From Paraburkholderia fungorum (GTDB lineage: Bacteria > Pseudomonadota > Gammaproteobacteria > Burkholderiales > Burkholderiaceae), in assembly GCF_003610895.1 (NCBI RefSeq), contig NZ_MCAS01000042.1, forward strand, positions 1 through 61,961: a stretch of 61,961 nt of DNA, read 5' to 3'. The translations under genes were made by a program, and so were the position numbers. Below the pieces are notes generated by a model. It saw nothing but the letters and a program-made list of their open reading frames with translations, was not told where the DNA came from and did no database searches. The number at the start of each line of letters is the position of its first letter. Position 1 is the stretch's first letter. Shown here piece by piece: positions 33,988-42,279 of the stretch.

Positions 33988-34534
33988 CCTGAAAACGCTG
34001 CATGACGCGATGATCGCGGGCCTGCGTGCCAGGCTGCCCGATATCTCGCCGATCGATGCGTATCCGCGCATCGGCCGGAAGATTCCAACGCCCAGCATTG
34101 CGCTCGAGCTGTCGGAAATGGAACCGGGACACGATCCCGGCACCGGTCAGACGTCGCTGATCGGGCGCTTTCAGGCGCGGGCGATTTTTGATCCACTTGG
34201 CCCCCACGCGGATCTCGCTGTGCGCCAACTGGCCGCGCGCATTGCGTGCGCCGTGCATGCGCAGACGTGGGACGTGCCGGTGACCCCGGCCAGACTGGTG
34301 CAGATCGGGGACGATCCCTTCAAGCCCGAGCTCGACGCGTATCTCGTCTGGCTCGTCGAGTGGACCCACGAGTTTGATCTCGGCGACGTGGTGACGCCGT
34401 TTCCACCTGATGTTCCGTCTGACGCGCCGGCGGTGCTGTGGGGCGTTGATCCGGACACGGGTAGCGCGGACGGACGCTACTGGGACCCCGCGCAGGATCT
34501 GCCAGAAGGAGTGGCGACAGGAACAGGGACATGA
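33977..34534 (+). CDS. Tail completion-type phage protein, 185 aa
   Basis: The product begins (M)LDNLKTLHDAMIAGLRARLP and contains a LELSEMEPGHDPGTGQTSLI stretch, a helical centre (ADLAVRQLAARIACAVHAQ) and a Pro/Asp-rich tail. Position between gpZ and gpV fits a tail terminator or Gp37-like protein. The GTG at 33977 is preferred, 6 bases after GGAGGT; an upstream TTG at 33962 is in frame. The family is uncertain. Confidence 0.65.
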   Translation: MLDNLKTLHDAMIAGLRARLPDISPIDAYPRIGRKIPTPSIALELSEMEPGHDPGTGQTSLIGRFQARAIFDPLGPHADLAVRQLAARIACAVHAQTWDVPVTPARLVQIGDDPFKPELDAYLVWLVEWTHEFDLGDVVTPFPPDVPSDAPAVLWGVDPDTGSADGRYWDPAQDLPEGVATGTGT

Positions 34535-35214
34535 GCGACTACGAGATTGGCGAGATCGATCGGCTGATCGCCAGCATTGTGCAGGCGGGTTTCATCGACA
34601 GCGTGCAATACGATCCGCCCCGCTGCCGCGTGCGTAACGGCGAATGGGTCAGCGCGCTGCTGCCATGGAAGACGCTGGCGGCCGGGCGGGTTCGCACCTG
34701 GTGTCCGCCATCGGTCGGCGAGCAGGCGATCGTGCTGGCGCCGTCCGGCACGCTTGCCGGCGCATTCGTACTGGCCGGTTTCTACAGTGACACACACGGC
34801 GGTGCGAACGGCAACGCCGCGAACCTGACTGCAACCGATTATCCGGACGGAGCGTACGAGCACTATGACCACGAAGCGCACGAATACGTCATGTCGGTTC
34901 CGGCTGGCGGCCGGATCGTTTTCCGCATCGGCGAAACGCAGATGGAACTGACGGCTTCGGGCATCACGCAGACCGCGCCGAAGCTGCTCGTCGATGCGCC
35001 GGACTCGACCTTTACTGGTAACAGCACGACGCAGAAGCGCCTGACGTTCCAGGGCGGCATGACCGGTAGCAATGCGGCGGGCGGTCCTGCATCCGAGATC
35101 GACGGCGACGCGAGCTTCACAGGCACCGTGAAATCGAAGGGTGTTTCGCTGCCAGATCACCAGCACTTTGTGAGGCAGGAAGGTGCGCCGAGCGATCCGC
35201 CATTGAAAGAATAG
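34531..35214 (+). CDS. Baseplate assembly protein V (tail spike)
   Basis: GpV forms the membrane-piercing spike at the tip of contractile tails. The 227 residues contain an N-terminal helix, an OB-like domain (DPPRCRVRNGEWVSALLPW, APSGTLAGAFVLAGFYSD) and a C-terminal beta-helix ending in LPDHQHFVRQEGAPS, where the His pair fits the metal-binding apex seen in P2 spike. It begins inside the previous gene's stop (ATGA). Confidence 0.93.
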   Translation: MSDYEIGEIDRLIASIVQAGFIDSVQYDPPRCRVRNGEWVSALLPWKTLAAGRVRTWCPPSVGEQAIVLAPSGTLAGAFVLAGFYSDTHGGANGNAANLTATDYPDGAYEHYDHEAHEYVMSVPAGGRIVFRIGETQMELTASGITQTAPKLLVDAPDSTFTGNSTTQKRLTFQGGMTGSNAAGGPASEIDGDASFTGTVKSKGVSLPDHQHFVRQEGAPSDPPLKE

Positions 35215-35251
35215 AGCCATGAACTCATGGACCATCAGGAAAGTGACTTTG

Positions 35252-35277
35252 ACCTCGCCTGCGCGCGAGGTTTTTTT
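35252..35277 (+). terminator. Terminator inside the tail cluster, after gpV
   Basis: ACCTCGC and GCGAGGT form a 7-bp stem with a 6-base loop and a seven-T run. It lies between gpV and the next gene within what would otherwise be one late operon. Confidence 0.8.
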
Positions 35278-35291
35278 ATTGGAGTTCCGAT

Positions 35292-35522
35292 ATGCCGCAA
35301 GAGCGCGAGATTCCGAAGTTTGCACGGCTACCTGGGCCTACCGACGTGACAGAGGCCGTGCAGGTTACGTTCCGCGACCGGGCTTTCAGATCGCGCACGA
35401 TCGTATTCGAAGACGGCAGCACACGGGCAGTCGACAGGAGCACTGTCGTGCTATCCGACCAGGAACAGATCGCCGCGCTTGAGCGCCATCCGGAATTCGA
35501 ACGCGCTGCGGACGGATCCTGA
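35292..35522 (+). CDS. Small phage hypothetical protein, 76 aa
   Basis: The product begins MPQEREIPKFARLPGPTDVT and is a beta-rich hydrophilic protein (VQVTFRDRAFRSRTIVFEDGSTRAVD). GGAG lies 8 bases before the ATG. It lies between gpV and gp25/W; similar-size proteins occur in this slot in related tails. The role is unknown. Confidence 0.65.
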   Translation: MPQEREIPKFARLPGPTDVTEAVQVTFRDRAFRSRTIVFEDGSTRAVDRSTVVLSDQEQIAALERHPEFERAADGS

Positions 35523-35524
35523 CG

Positions 35525-35869
35525 ATGGGCGCGAACACGGCGCTCGTTGGTATGGACCGGCAGACGGGTAAGCCGATTACCGGCCTGGTGCATCTGAAAC
35601 AGAGCATTGGCGACATCCTGTCGACGCGAAAGGGTACGCGACGCGAACGCCCTGAATATGGCTCCGATGTTCCCCGGATGGTCGATCTGCCGATATCGCG
35701 TGGCTGGATTTCGTCAGCGCAGTCCGAAGCTGCCCGCGCGATCGGGCGTTGGGAGCCTCGAATCAAGGTGTCTCGCGTCGCGGTCGCATCGATCGTTGAC
35801 GGCAAGGTGACCTTTCGCATTCAGGGCGTCTATGAAGGGGACGACTTGGTTTTCGAGGTGACAACGTGA
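35525..35869 (+). CDS. GpW/Gp25-family baseplate protein
   Basis: The 114-residue protein matches the gp25/GpW baseplate-wedge family: LVGMDRQTGKPITGLVHLKQSIGDILSTRKGTRRERPEYGSD, with the conserved GTRxERPEYGS motif, and RGWISSAQSEAARAIGRWEPRI. It joins the inner baseplate and starts sheath assembly. It overlaps gene J by 4 bases (ATGA-type junction with a GTG start). Confidence 0.94.
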   Translation: MGANTALVGMDRQTGKPITGLVHLKQSIGDILSTRKGTRRERPEYGSDVPRMVDLPISRGWISSAQSEAARAIGRWEPRIKVSRVAVASIVDGKVTFRIQGVYEGDDLVFEVTT

Positions 35870-36759
35870 CAACCATTGATCTGACTGCGATCGATCCACC
35901 GGATCTGGTCGAAATGCTCGACTTCGAAGATATCTATCAGGAAAAGCTTGAGCATTTCAAAAGCATTTACGCGGACTGGAGTGCGGCGCTGGAGTCCGAT
36001 CCCGTGGTGAAACTTATCGAGCTTGCGGCGTACCGCGAAGTGAGGCATCGCGCGCGCGTCAACGACGCCGCGCGGGCCGTCATGCTGGCCTTCTCGACCG
36101 GTGCCGATCTCGAGCATCTGGCGGCATTGCTTGACATCGGACGGGCGATCATCGATCCGGGCGACGCAGACGCCATCCCACCTGTCGCGCCAACGCTCGA
36201 GGGCGACGACAGGTTGAAGTTGCGCGCGCAGATGTCGATCGAGCGCTCGACTGTTGCGGGTCCCTCCGGCAGCTACATTGCACTGGCAATGAACGCATCA
36301 GCGGACGTGCTGGATGTGAAGGTTGATCGCCCGAAGGCGGGGACCGTCCGCGTGACCCTGCTGTCAGCAGCTGGCGATGGCGTACCGGTCAGGCAGTTGA
36401 TCGACACGGTGACGGCAGCACTGACGCCGGAAGAGGTGAGGCCGCTGAACGACGAGGTGCTGGTGACTGCTAGTGAGCGCGTCGATTTTAGTGTGGTGGC
36501 CGACGTCTATGTCGGTAGCGGGCCGGGGCGGGAAGCCGTTTTCGAGGCACGTCGCGAGGCACTAAACAAGGCAATCGCCAGTGCACGCAAGCTGGGCGCC
36601 GGAATGTCGCTTTCCGCTATCTACGGTGCTTTGCATCCGCCTGGGTCTGGTGTGGTCGATGTCGATCTGCGATCGCCGACCGCGCACGTCGTTTGTACGC
36701 CGCGGCAGTTCGCCAATTGCACGTCGATCGTGCTGAACATGAAGGTGGACGATGCGTGA
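35866..36759 (+). CDS. Baseplate assembly protein J
   Basis: The 297-residue gpJ forms the baseplate wedge arms. It shows the family pattern: PPDLVEMLDFEDIYQEKLEHF, ALLDIGRAIIDPGDA, RLKLRAQMSIERSTVAGPSGSYIALAMNASADVLDVKVD and the tail ending VDLRSPTAHVVCTPRQFANCTSIVL. The start is GTG at 35866, coupled to gp25. It overlaps gene I by 8 bases. Confidence 0.95.
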   Translation: MTTIDLTAIDPPDLVEMLDFEDIYQEKLEHFKSIYADWSAALESDPVVKLIELAAYREVRHRARVNDAARAVMLAFSTGADLEHLAALLDIGRAIIDPGDADAIPPVAPTLEGDDRLKLRAQMSIERSTVAGPSGSYIALAMNASADVLDVKVDRPKAGTVRVTLLSAAGDGVPVRQLIDTVTAALTPEEVRPLNDEVLVTASERVDFSVVADVYVGSGPGREAVFEARREALNKAIASARKLGAGMSLSAIYGALHPPGSGVVDVDLRSPTAHVVCTPRQFANCTSIVLNMKVDDA

Positions 36760-37321
36760 CGCCCTTTTGCCAGCTAACCAGACACCGCTGGAAACGGCGT
36801 TGGCGATTGTCATGGCCCCGCGTGTCGATCCGGAGATCCTGCGCACGCTCTGGGATGCCGACCGATGCCCTGCTGGCTGGCTGCCCTGGCTCGCATGGGC
36901 GCTTGCCGTCGACGGTTGGGAGCTGGCCGAGTCCGACGACGCGCGTCGCGCGCTTATCAAGGCTGCGATCCCACTGCACCAGAAGCGCGGCACGCCATGG
37001 GCAATCCGCGAGGTTATCCGGCGGCTCGGCTTTGGCGAAGTTGACCTTGTCGAAGGGCGCAACGTGCGCCGGCGCGATGGCACGGCTCTCTATAACGGCG
37101 ATTGGGTCCACGGCCGCGATCGCGGCGAATGGGCGCAATACATCGTACGACTCAGACAGCCGGTTACCCGCGACCAGGCGGACAACCTGAAAGCCGTGCT
37201 TGAAAGGTATGCGCCGCAGCGCTCGGAACTTTACAAGCTCGATTACACCGCCGCACCGCTTCGCCGCAATGGCGTAGGCCGGTACGACGGCCAATACAAC
37301 AGAGGGAGTATCAACGCATGA
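36752..37321 (+). CDS. Phage tail protein I
   Basis: The 189-residue protein of the P2 gpI family anchors tail fibres to the baseplate: LLPANQTPLETALAIVMAPR, GWLPWLAWALAVDGWEL, RRALIKAAIPLHQKRGTPWAIREVIRRLGFG. The order J-I-fibre is that of P2. It ends in an ATGA overlap with the tail-fibre gene. Confidence 0.93.
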   Translation: MRDALLPANQTPLETALAIVMAPRVDPEILRTLWDADRCPAGWLPWLAWALAVDGWELAESDDARRALIKAAIPLHQKRGTPWAIREVIRRLGFGEVDLVEGRNVRRRDGTALYNGDWVHGRDRGEWAQYIVRLRQPVTRDQADNLKAVLERYAPQRSELYKLDYTAAPLRRNGVGRYDGQYNRGSINA

Positions 37322-38910
37322 CGAACCTTGTCGAAGCCGAACAGTGGGAAGAAGGTATCCGGCAATTCGAAACGTCTGACGCCGTCATGGGTGGCCCTGA
37401 CGGCGTGGACAATATTCCGCCGCGCCAGCTCGCAAACCGCACGACATGGCTACGCGCCCGGCTGCAGGACGGCGGCGCAACCTATGCGCCCGACACCGGC
37501 ACAAAAAACAATATCGTCGTGAACCTCACGCCGGCTGCTACCCAGCTCGTCGAAGGCATGGAAGTGTGTTTTGTTGTCGCCTTCACCAACGACGACGCAT
37601 GCACGCTCACGCCGAACGGCACGGCCAAGGGCGGCATCGCCCGGCTACCGCTCTATGGCGGCGACCATGCGAATCTGTCGGCGAGCGATCTGCCGGCAGG
37701 CACGCAGGTTCGCGCACGCTTCACGAAGACTCTGAACGTCGCCGCCGGCGGCGCATGGGTAATCCAGTCCATCACCGGCGGCATGGCGCGCACGGTGACG
37801 CCGCCGGTGGGCGACATGTCCACGCGTGCCGCGAACATGGCCGCGCTGTTTCAGGCGACAGACGGGCGGCAAACGGTTGACGTGGCGGGCGACGCCGCAG
37901 TGAAGCTGACCGCCGATCAATACGGCGTCGCAATGCTGTCACTCGCCGGCGGCCTGACCGCGCCGAAGGATTTACTTTTCCCGGCTCAAACGGGTCAGTG
38001 GATCATCGAAAACAATGCAACCGGCAATTTCAACATCACCGCCAGAGTCGCCGGTGGCGTTGGCGTCGTGCTGCCGGTTGGTTCGCCTGTCATCGTGTGC
38101 AGCGACGGCAAGGTAATGAAGTTCGCAAGCGCGGGCGGGCAGGCGGGTTTTAGCGGGATGCCTGTCACCGGCAAGACGGGCACGAGCCTGACCATCATAG
38201 GCGGCTATACGCCTGGTGCGCTGATGATCGAAAAAAACGGCGCGATGCTCAAGCCAGGCACCGCGGCTTCGCCCGACTTCATCGCCATAGACGGTTCGAC
38301 CGCCAACTTCGCCGTGCCGCTTGTCGCAACTGATGACCTGATGATTTACGTGTTCTCCACCTTCAGCGTGGCGAACGCGGTGAAGAAATCGGGCGACAGC
38401 ATGGGAGGCCCGCTCGCGCTGTATGACGGTTCGACCGCACCGACGCCGGCACCCGGCGACAACAGTCAGAAAGTCCTGAATACGGCCTGGTTCAAGAGTG
38501 AACAGGCCGCCGAAGGCAATCAGGGAACCGCGAAGGTTGCAACACAGCCGCAGACCAATGCGGGCATTGACGACACCACCATCGTGACGCCCAAGAAACT
38601 GCGGGCCGGATTCTCGATTCTCCTTGCTGCCAATGGTTATTTCGCTTTCCCGTCGTGGTTAGGCGGCCTGATTTTGCAGTGGGGAAAGATGACCACGGCA
38701 ATCGGGGCTTTGGGGTCTGCAAATCAGTTACTGCCGCTTACGTTCCCTAACACCGTTCTGATTGGATTGTGTGCCCCTATTCAGACTGGCGCCTGGATGG
38801 GCACGAATCCCAGCATCGGCGTTACGGCAACCAACAGCTTGATTACTGTCTGGAACAACAACCAGACGGCCATCTCTCCATACACGTGGTGGCTCGCCAT
38901 CGGATATTAG
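37318..38910 (+). CDS. Tail fibre protein
   Basis: The 530-residue fibre has an N-terminal baseplate-binding part (NIPPRQLANRTTWLRARLQDGG), a beta-rich shaft with many Gly and Thr residues, and a C-terminal tip of the gp53-like type (FPSWLGGLILQWGK...PYTWWLAIGY). The segment NTAWFKSEQAAEGNQGTAKVA...VTPKKLRAGF precedes the tip. The tip presumably binds the host envelope. A second, shorter gene with a matching end follows. Confidence 0.9.
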   Translation: MTNLVEAEQWEEGIRQFETSDAVMGGPDGVDNIPPRQLANRTTWLRARLQDGGATYAPDTGTKNNIVVNLTPAATQLVEGMEVCFVVAFTNDDACTLTPNGTAKGGIARLPLYGGDHANLSASDLPAGTQVRARFTKTLNVAAGGAWVIQSITGGMARTVTPPVGDMSTRAANMAALFQATDGRQTVDVAGDAAVKLTADQYGVAMLSLAGGLTAPKDLLFPAQTGQWIIENNATGNFNITARVAGGVGVVLPVGSPVIVCSDGKVMKFASAGGQAGFSGMPVTGKTGTSLTIIGGYTPGALMIEKNGAMLKPGTAASPDFIAIDGSTANFAVPLVATDDLMIYVFSTFSVANAVKKSGDSMGGPLALYDGSTAPTPAPGDNSQKVLNTAWFKSEQAAEGNQGTAKVATQPQTNAGIDDTTIVTPKKLRAGFSILLAANGYFAFPSWLGGLILQWGKMTTAIGALGSANQLLPLTFPNTVLIGLCAPIQTGAWMGTNPSIGVTATNSLITVWNNNQTAISPYTWWLAIGY

Positions 38911-38961
38911 GTTCGGCAGGCATTTAGCGCGAATAACGTAACTGAATGAGGCAACAGAACA

Positions 38962-39492
38962 ATGTCACTCGCATCCAATCTTGCAGCACTCGCGCGCCTG
39001 CTGACGGCTGCCGCAAGCGGCATCGTCAACGGCACCACGCCGGCCGCCGGCGACAACACGAAGGCGCTCATTACGTCTGAATGGTTCAAGGCCGAGCAAG
39101 CCACAGAGACGGTGCAGGGCACCGCGAAGATCGCCACGCAGGCAATCACGAACGCTGGCATCGACGACACCATGACGGTGACGCCTAAGAAGCTGCGCGC
39201 GGGATTTGCGTTTTCCTTTGGGACTATCGGCTACTTCTGTTTTCCGTCGTGGCTGGGCGGCCTGATTATTCAATGGGGTTTCTACTCGCTCGCTGCTAAC
39301 TCATACAGCGCAACCATCCCACTTCCCATTGCATTTCCTAACGCATACATGATGGGGGTGGCATGCGATTCAGGGCAGAGCACATACCCGTTCGGGATTA
39401 CTGGTGCAAGCAAGGCGCAAATCAACGTTTATGTCACTACCGCCAAGGGCGCGAACGCGTCCGGGGCTAACTGGATCGCCATCGGATACTAA
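38962..39492 (+). CDS. Second tail-fibre tip protein (duplicated C-terminal region)
   Basis: The 176-residue product repeats the last ~170 residues of the fibre before it: TSEWFKAEQATETVQGTAKI, TNAGIDDTMTVTPKKLRAGF, FPSWLGGLIIQWGF and NWIAIGY. It lacks the baseplate-binding part. It could be an alternative tip, a separate attachment protein, or a reservoir for recombination. The ATG at 38962 starts the conserved region; no invertase gene is nearby. Confidence 0.8.
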   Translation: MSLASNLAALARLLTAAASGIVNGTTPAAGDNTKALITSEWFKAEQATETVQGTAKIATQAITNAGIDDTMTVTPKKLRAGFAFSFGTIGYFCFPSWLGGLIIQWGFYSLAANSYSATIPLPIAFPNAYMMGVACDSGQSTYPFGITGASKAQINVYVTTAKGANASGANWIAIGY

Positions 39493-39494
39493 TC

Positions 39495-39956
39495 ATGGGT
39501 CAAAAATTCGCAGCCTACGACGAAAACCGGACTATCACCGGCTATTACGACGACGCACTAAGCCCGCCGCCGAAAGGCTTCCAGGTCGTCGCCATTACTG
39601 CCGCGCAACACAAGGCGATGCTTACTGGCGAGGCTTCCGGCAAGCGCACGGCCATTGATCTGAACGGTGTGCCGGTGTTGCTCGATCCGTTGCCGCTCAC
39701 TGAGGCACAACTCGACGCGGCGAAGCGCATGGAGCGCGATGCGGCGTTGCGCTTTAGTGACTGGTATGCCGCTCGCCACCAGGACGAACTGATGATCGGC
39801 AAAGGCACCACGCTCACCGCCGACCAGCTCGACTCGCTGCTCAACTATCGCAAGGCATTGCGCGACCTGCCGCTAAACGACCGTTGGCCTGAAGTTGAGT
39901 TGCCGTCGCGGCCCGACTTCCTCGCCGCGCAGGACAGCACATCGCCTTCGCCTTAG
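39495..39956 (+). CDS. Tail-fibre assembly chaperone-like protein
   Basis: The 153-residue protein begins MGQKFAAYDENRTITGYYDD and has GFQVVAITAAQHKAMLTGE and a Trp-rich end with LLNYRKALRDLPLNDRWPEV. This pattern is shared with tail-fibre assembly proteins. It starts 3 bases after the second fibre gene, the expected place for a chaperone that folds fibre trimers. Confidence 0.75.
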   Translation: MGQKFAAYDENRTITGYYDDALSPPPKGFQVVAITAAQHKAMLTGEASGKRTAIDLNGVPVLLDPLPLTEAQLDAAKRMERDAALRFSDWYAARHQDELMIGKGTTLTADQLDSLLNYRKALRDLPLNDRWPEVELPSRPDFLAAQDSTSPSP

Positions 39957-39990
39957 CCGGTCGCGGAATTCTCCGTTCAACACTTTCCAG

Positions 39991-40025
39991 CCGCCCTCTG
40001 TTTTCCGGGGGCGGTTTTCTTTTTG
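39991..40025 (+). terminator. Terminator before the sheath gene
   Basis: CCGCCC and GGGCGG (39991-39996 and 40009-40014) form a 6-bp stem, with TTTTCTTTTT after it. It lies between the fibre and sheath genes, where P2 has a break between two late operons. Confidence 0.75.
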
Positions 40026-40045
40026 TCATTTCCCTGGAGAGCTTC

Positions 40046-41215
40046 ATGGGCGCAACATCGTTTTTCCACGGCGTGACGGTGTCGCTGGTCGACACCGGGC
40101 CGCGCACCATCACCGTGCCGAGTTCGTCGATCATCGGCATGGTCAATACCTACGCGCCAGGTGCGGACCTGGCCGCACCGAACGTGCCGGTGCAACTGAC
40201 GAGCTATCGGGAGGCCGTCGCGGCGTTTGGCGAAACCAGTGCGATCGCTCAGTCCGCACGCACAATCTATGCGCAGAGCAAGGCAGTGATCGTCGCGACC
40301 GGTATCGCGGCCGGCGGCGAACCGGCAGCGCTCACCTCGGCGGTCATTGGCGGTGTCAGTGCCGGCGGTGCACGTACGGGTCTGCAGACGATGCTCGACG
40401 CAAAGTCGAAATACAACGTGCAGCCGCGTCTGCTGCTCGCTCCCGGTTTCTCGTCGAAACAGCCGGTCGCAACCGCAATGGATTCCCTCGCTGGCAAGCT
40501 GCGTGCGATCGGCATTATCGACGGGCCGAACACCGACGACGAGGCGGCGATCGCTTACGCGCAGAATTTTGGTAGCAAGCGGCTCTATATGGTGGATCCC
40601 GGCGCGACCATCTGGGATACGACCGCTAACGCGGACGTTGACGCGGCAGCGTCGTCGTTCGCGGCGGGCCTTTTCTGTCAGACCGACGCGAACATCGGTT
40701 TCTGGGCATCGCCATCGAACAAGGAAATCACCGATATCACGGGTACGAAGCGGCCGATCGAGTTTCTCGATGGCGACGAGACGTGCCGCGCGAACCTGCT
40801 CAATAACGCCAACATCGCGACGATCATTCGCGACGGCGGATATCGCCTCTGGGGTAACCGCACGCTGTCGAGCGATTCGAAATGGAAGTTCGTCACGCGC
40901 GTGCGCACGCTCGACATCGTGATGGACGCGGTGCTGGCGGGGCATAAATGGGCGGTCGACCGCGGCATCACGGCCACCTATGTGACGGATGTCACCGAAG
41001 GGCTGCAGGCGTTCATGCGCGATCTAAAAAACAAGGGTGCCCTGATCAACTTCGAGGTGTACGCCGATCCGGAGCTAAACACCGCGACGCAGCTCGAGGA
41101 CGGCAAGGTGTACTGGAACATCCGCTTTACCGATGTGCCGCCGGCAGAAAACCCCAACTTCCGCTTTGAGGTCACCAACCAGTGGCTGACCGAAGTGCTC
41201 GATACCAACCCCTGA
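40046..41215 (+). CDS. Contractile tail sheath protein
   Basis: The 389-residue sheath contracts to drive the tube into the host. Features of the P2 FI family are the N-terminal GVTVSLVDTGPRTITVPSSSIIGMVNTY, LLLAPGFSSKQPVATAMDSL and the C-terminal GHKWAVDRGITATYVTDVTEGLQAFMRDL...PAENPNFRFEVTNQWLTEVL. The length is typical. GGAGAG precedes the ATG. It probably starts a second tail operon. Confidence 0.95.
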   Translation: MGATSFFHGVTVSLVDTGPRTITVPSSSIIGMVNTYAPGADLAAPNVPVQLTSYREAVAAFGETSAIAQSARTIYAQSKAVIVATGIAAGGEPAALTSAVIGGVSAGGARTGLQTMLDAKSKYNVQPRLLLAPGFSSKQPVATAMDSLAGKLRAIGIIDGPNTDDEAAIAYAQNFGSKRLYMVDPGATIWDTTANADVDAAASSFAAGLFCQTDANIGFWASPSNKEITDITGTKRPIEFLDGDETCRANLLNNANIATIIRDGGYRLWGNRTLSSDSKWKFVTRVRTLDIVMDAVLAGHKWAVDRGITATYVTDVTEGLQAFMRDLKNKGALINFEVYADPELNTATQLEDGKVYWNIRFTDVPPAENPNFRFEVTNQWLTEVLDTNP

Positions 41216-41237
41216 TACAGATACCGAGAGGTGACGC

Positions 41238-41741
41238 GTGACTCCGGAAACACTTTATAACTTCAACGTGTATAGCGACGGCAAGGGCTTCGCCGGACGA
41301 GCCACGCAGTGCACGCTGCCAAAACTTAAGATCAAGACCGACGATCATCGCGCCGGCGGGATGGACGCGCCGGTCAAGATCGATCTCGGCATGGAAGCGC
41401 TCGAGGCCGCGTTCCAGATGTCGACGATGGAGCGCGATGTGCTGAGGTTCTTCGGCCTCGCCGACGCGACGGCATTCAACGGCGTGTTCCGCGGCGCATT
41501 CCGCGACATCAAGGGCGCGACCAAGGCCGTCGCCGCGACGTTTCGCGGGATGCTCTCAGAGGTCGACGGCGGCGACTGGAAACCGGGCGAGAAGGTCGAC
41601 GCCAAATTCACCGTGTCGCTGACCTATTACAAGCTGGAGATCGACGGTGCTGTCGTGCACGAGATAGATGTGCTCGGCATGGTGCGCATTATCAACGGCG
41701 TTGACCAGCTCGCCGAGATCCGCAAGGCCATTGGTATGTAA
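41238..41741 (+). CDS. Major tail tube protein
   Basis: The 167-residue protein (P2 FII family) forms the tube inside the sheath. It has the family pattern: (M)TPETLYNFNVYSDGKGFAG near the N-terminus, TLPKLKIKTDDHRAGGMDAPVKIDLGMEALE, and VSLTYYKLEIDGAVVHEIDVLGMVRI at the C-terminus. The order sheath-tube is normal. The start is a GTG with GAGAGG upstream. Confidence 0.95.
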   Translation: MTPETLYNFNVYSDGKGFAGRATQCTLPKLKIKTDDHRAGGMDAPVKIDLGMEALEAAFQMSTMERDVLRFFGLADATAFNGVFRGAFRDIKGATKAVAATFRGMLSEVDGGDWKPGEKVDAKFTVSLTYYKLEIDGAVVHEIDVLGMVRIINGVDQLAEIRKAIGM

Positions 41742-41835
41742 CAGCAGCATGTAAAAGCGGGTCGGGCGACAAGGTTACTTTTTGACATGAACGGCGGGCC
41801 ATACGGTTCGCCGTTTCTATTTGGAGGCGGAACAG

Positions 41836-42183
41836 ATGGACAGCAATGTGGATAGCAACGTGGCTAGCGATGCAACCGATCGTGTCGACAGCGTCACGAT
41901 CCGCCTGAATTATCCGGCGACGTTCGACGGCGTGGTGCGCGACACCCTGACGTTGCGGCGCCCGAAAGTGCGTGACATGCGCGCTGCGCAGAAGATTGCC
42001 CCGGGCGACGAAGAAGGGCAGGAACTGGCAATCTTCGCGGCGCTCGCGGGCGTGTCGCCGAATGACCTGGAGGGCATGGATCTCGGTGATTATCACCGCG
42101 TCCAGGATGCCTACTTTCGCCTCACATCCGCTGGCAAGAATCAGCCAGAAAACGCTCAAGGCGCTGGCAAAGCGGCTGCTTAA
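41836..42183 (+). CDS. Tail assembly chaperone, gpE-like
   Basis: The 115-residue protein resembles the phage TAC family that holds the tape measure during tail assembly: SVTIRLNYPATFDGVVRDTLTLRRPKVRDMRAAQ, EEGQELAIFAALAGVSPNDLEGMDLGDYHRVQDAYFRL. The ATG at 41836 follows GGAGG with 7-base spacing. P2 makes E and E' by frameshifting; here the E'-like text is in the +1 frame. Confidence 0.8.
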   Translation: MDSNVDSNVASDATDRVDSVTIRLNYPATFDGVVRDTLTLRRPKVRDMRAAQKIAPGDEEGQELAIFAALAGVSPNDLEGMDLGDYHRVQDAYFRLTSAGKNQPENAQGAGKAAA

Positions 42184-42193
42184 GGAGCACGGC

Positions 42194-42256
42194 GTGCAAC
42201 CCACCTCGATCGACGGGATGACGCTCGATGAGGTGATCTGGTGGCTGACGGATTAG
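42194..42256 (+). CDS. Possible gpE'-like short protein or frameshift product
   Basis: The frame encodes QPTSIDGMTLDEVIWWLTD, the typical core of GpE-family proteins that accompany the tape measure. A GTG at 42194 lies 6 bases after AAGGAG, so separate translation as a 20-residue peptide is possible. The frame is also open upstream over the gpE end (42110-42180, KTLKALAKRLLKEHG), so it may be a +1/-2 frameshift extension of gpE. I see no classical slippery run. Confidence 0.55.
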   Translation: MQPTSIDGMTLDEVIWWLTD

Positions 42257-42279
42257 CGGGAAAATGACAGGGGGATTTG

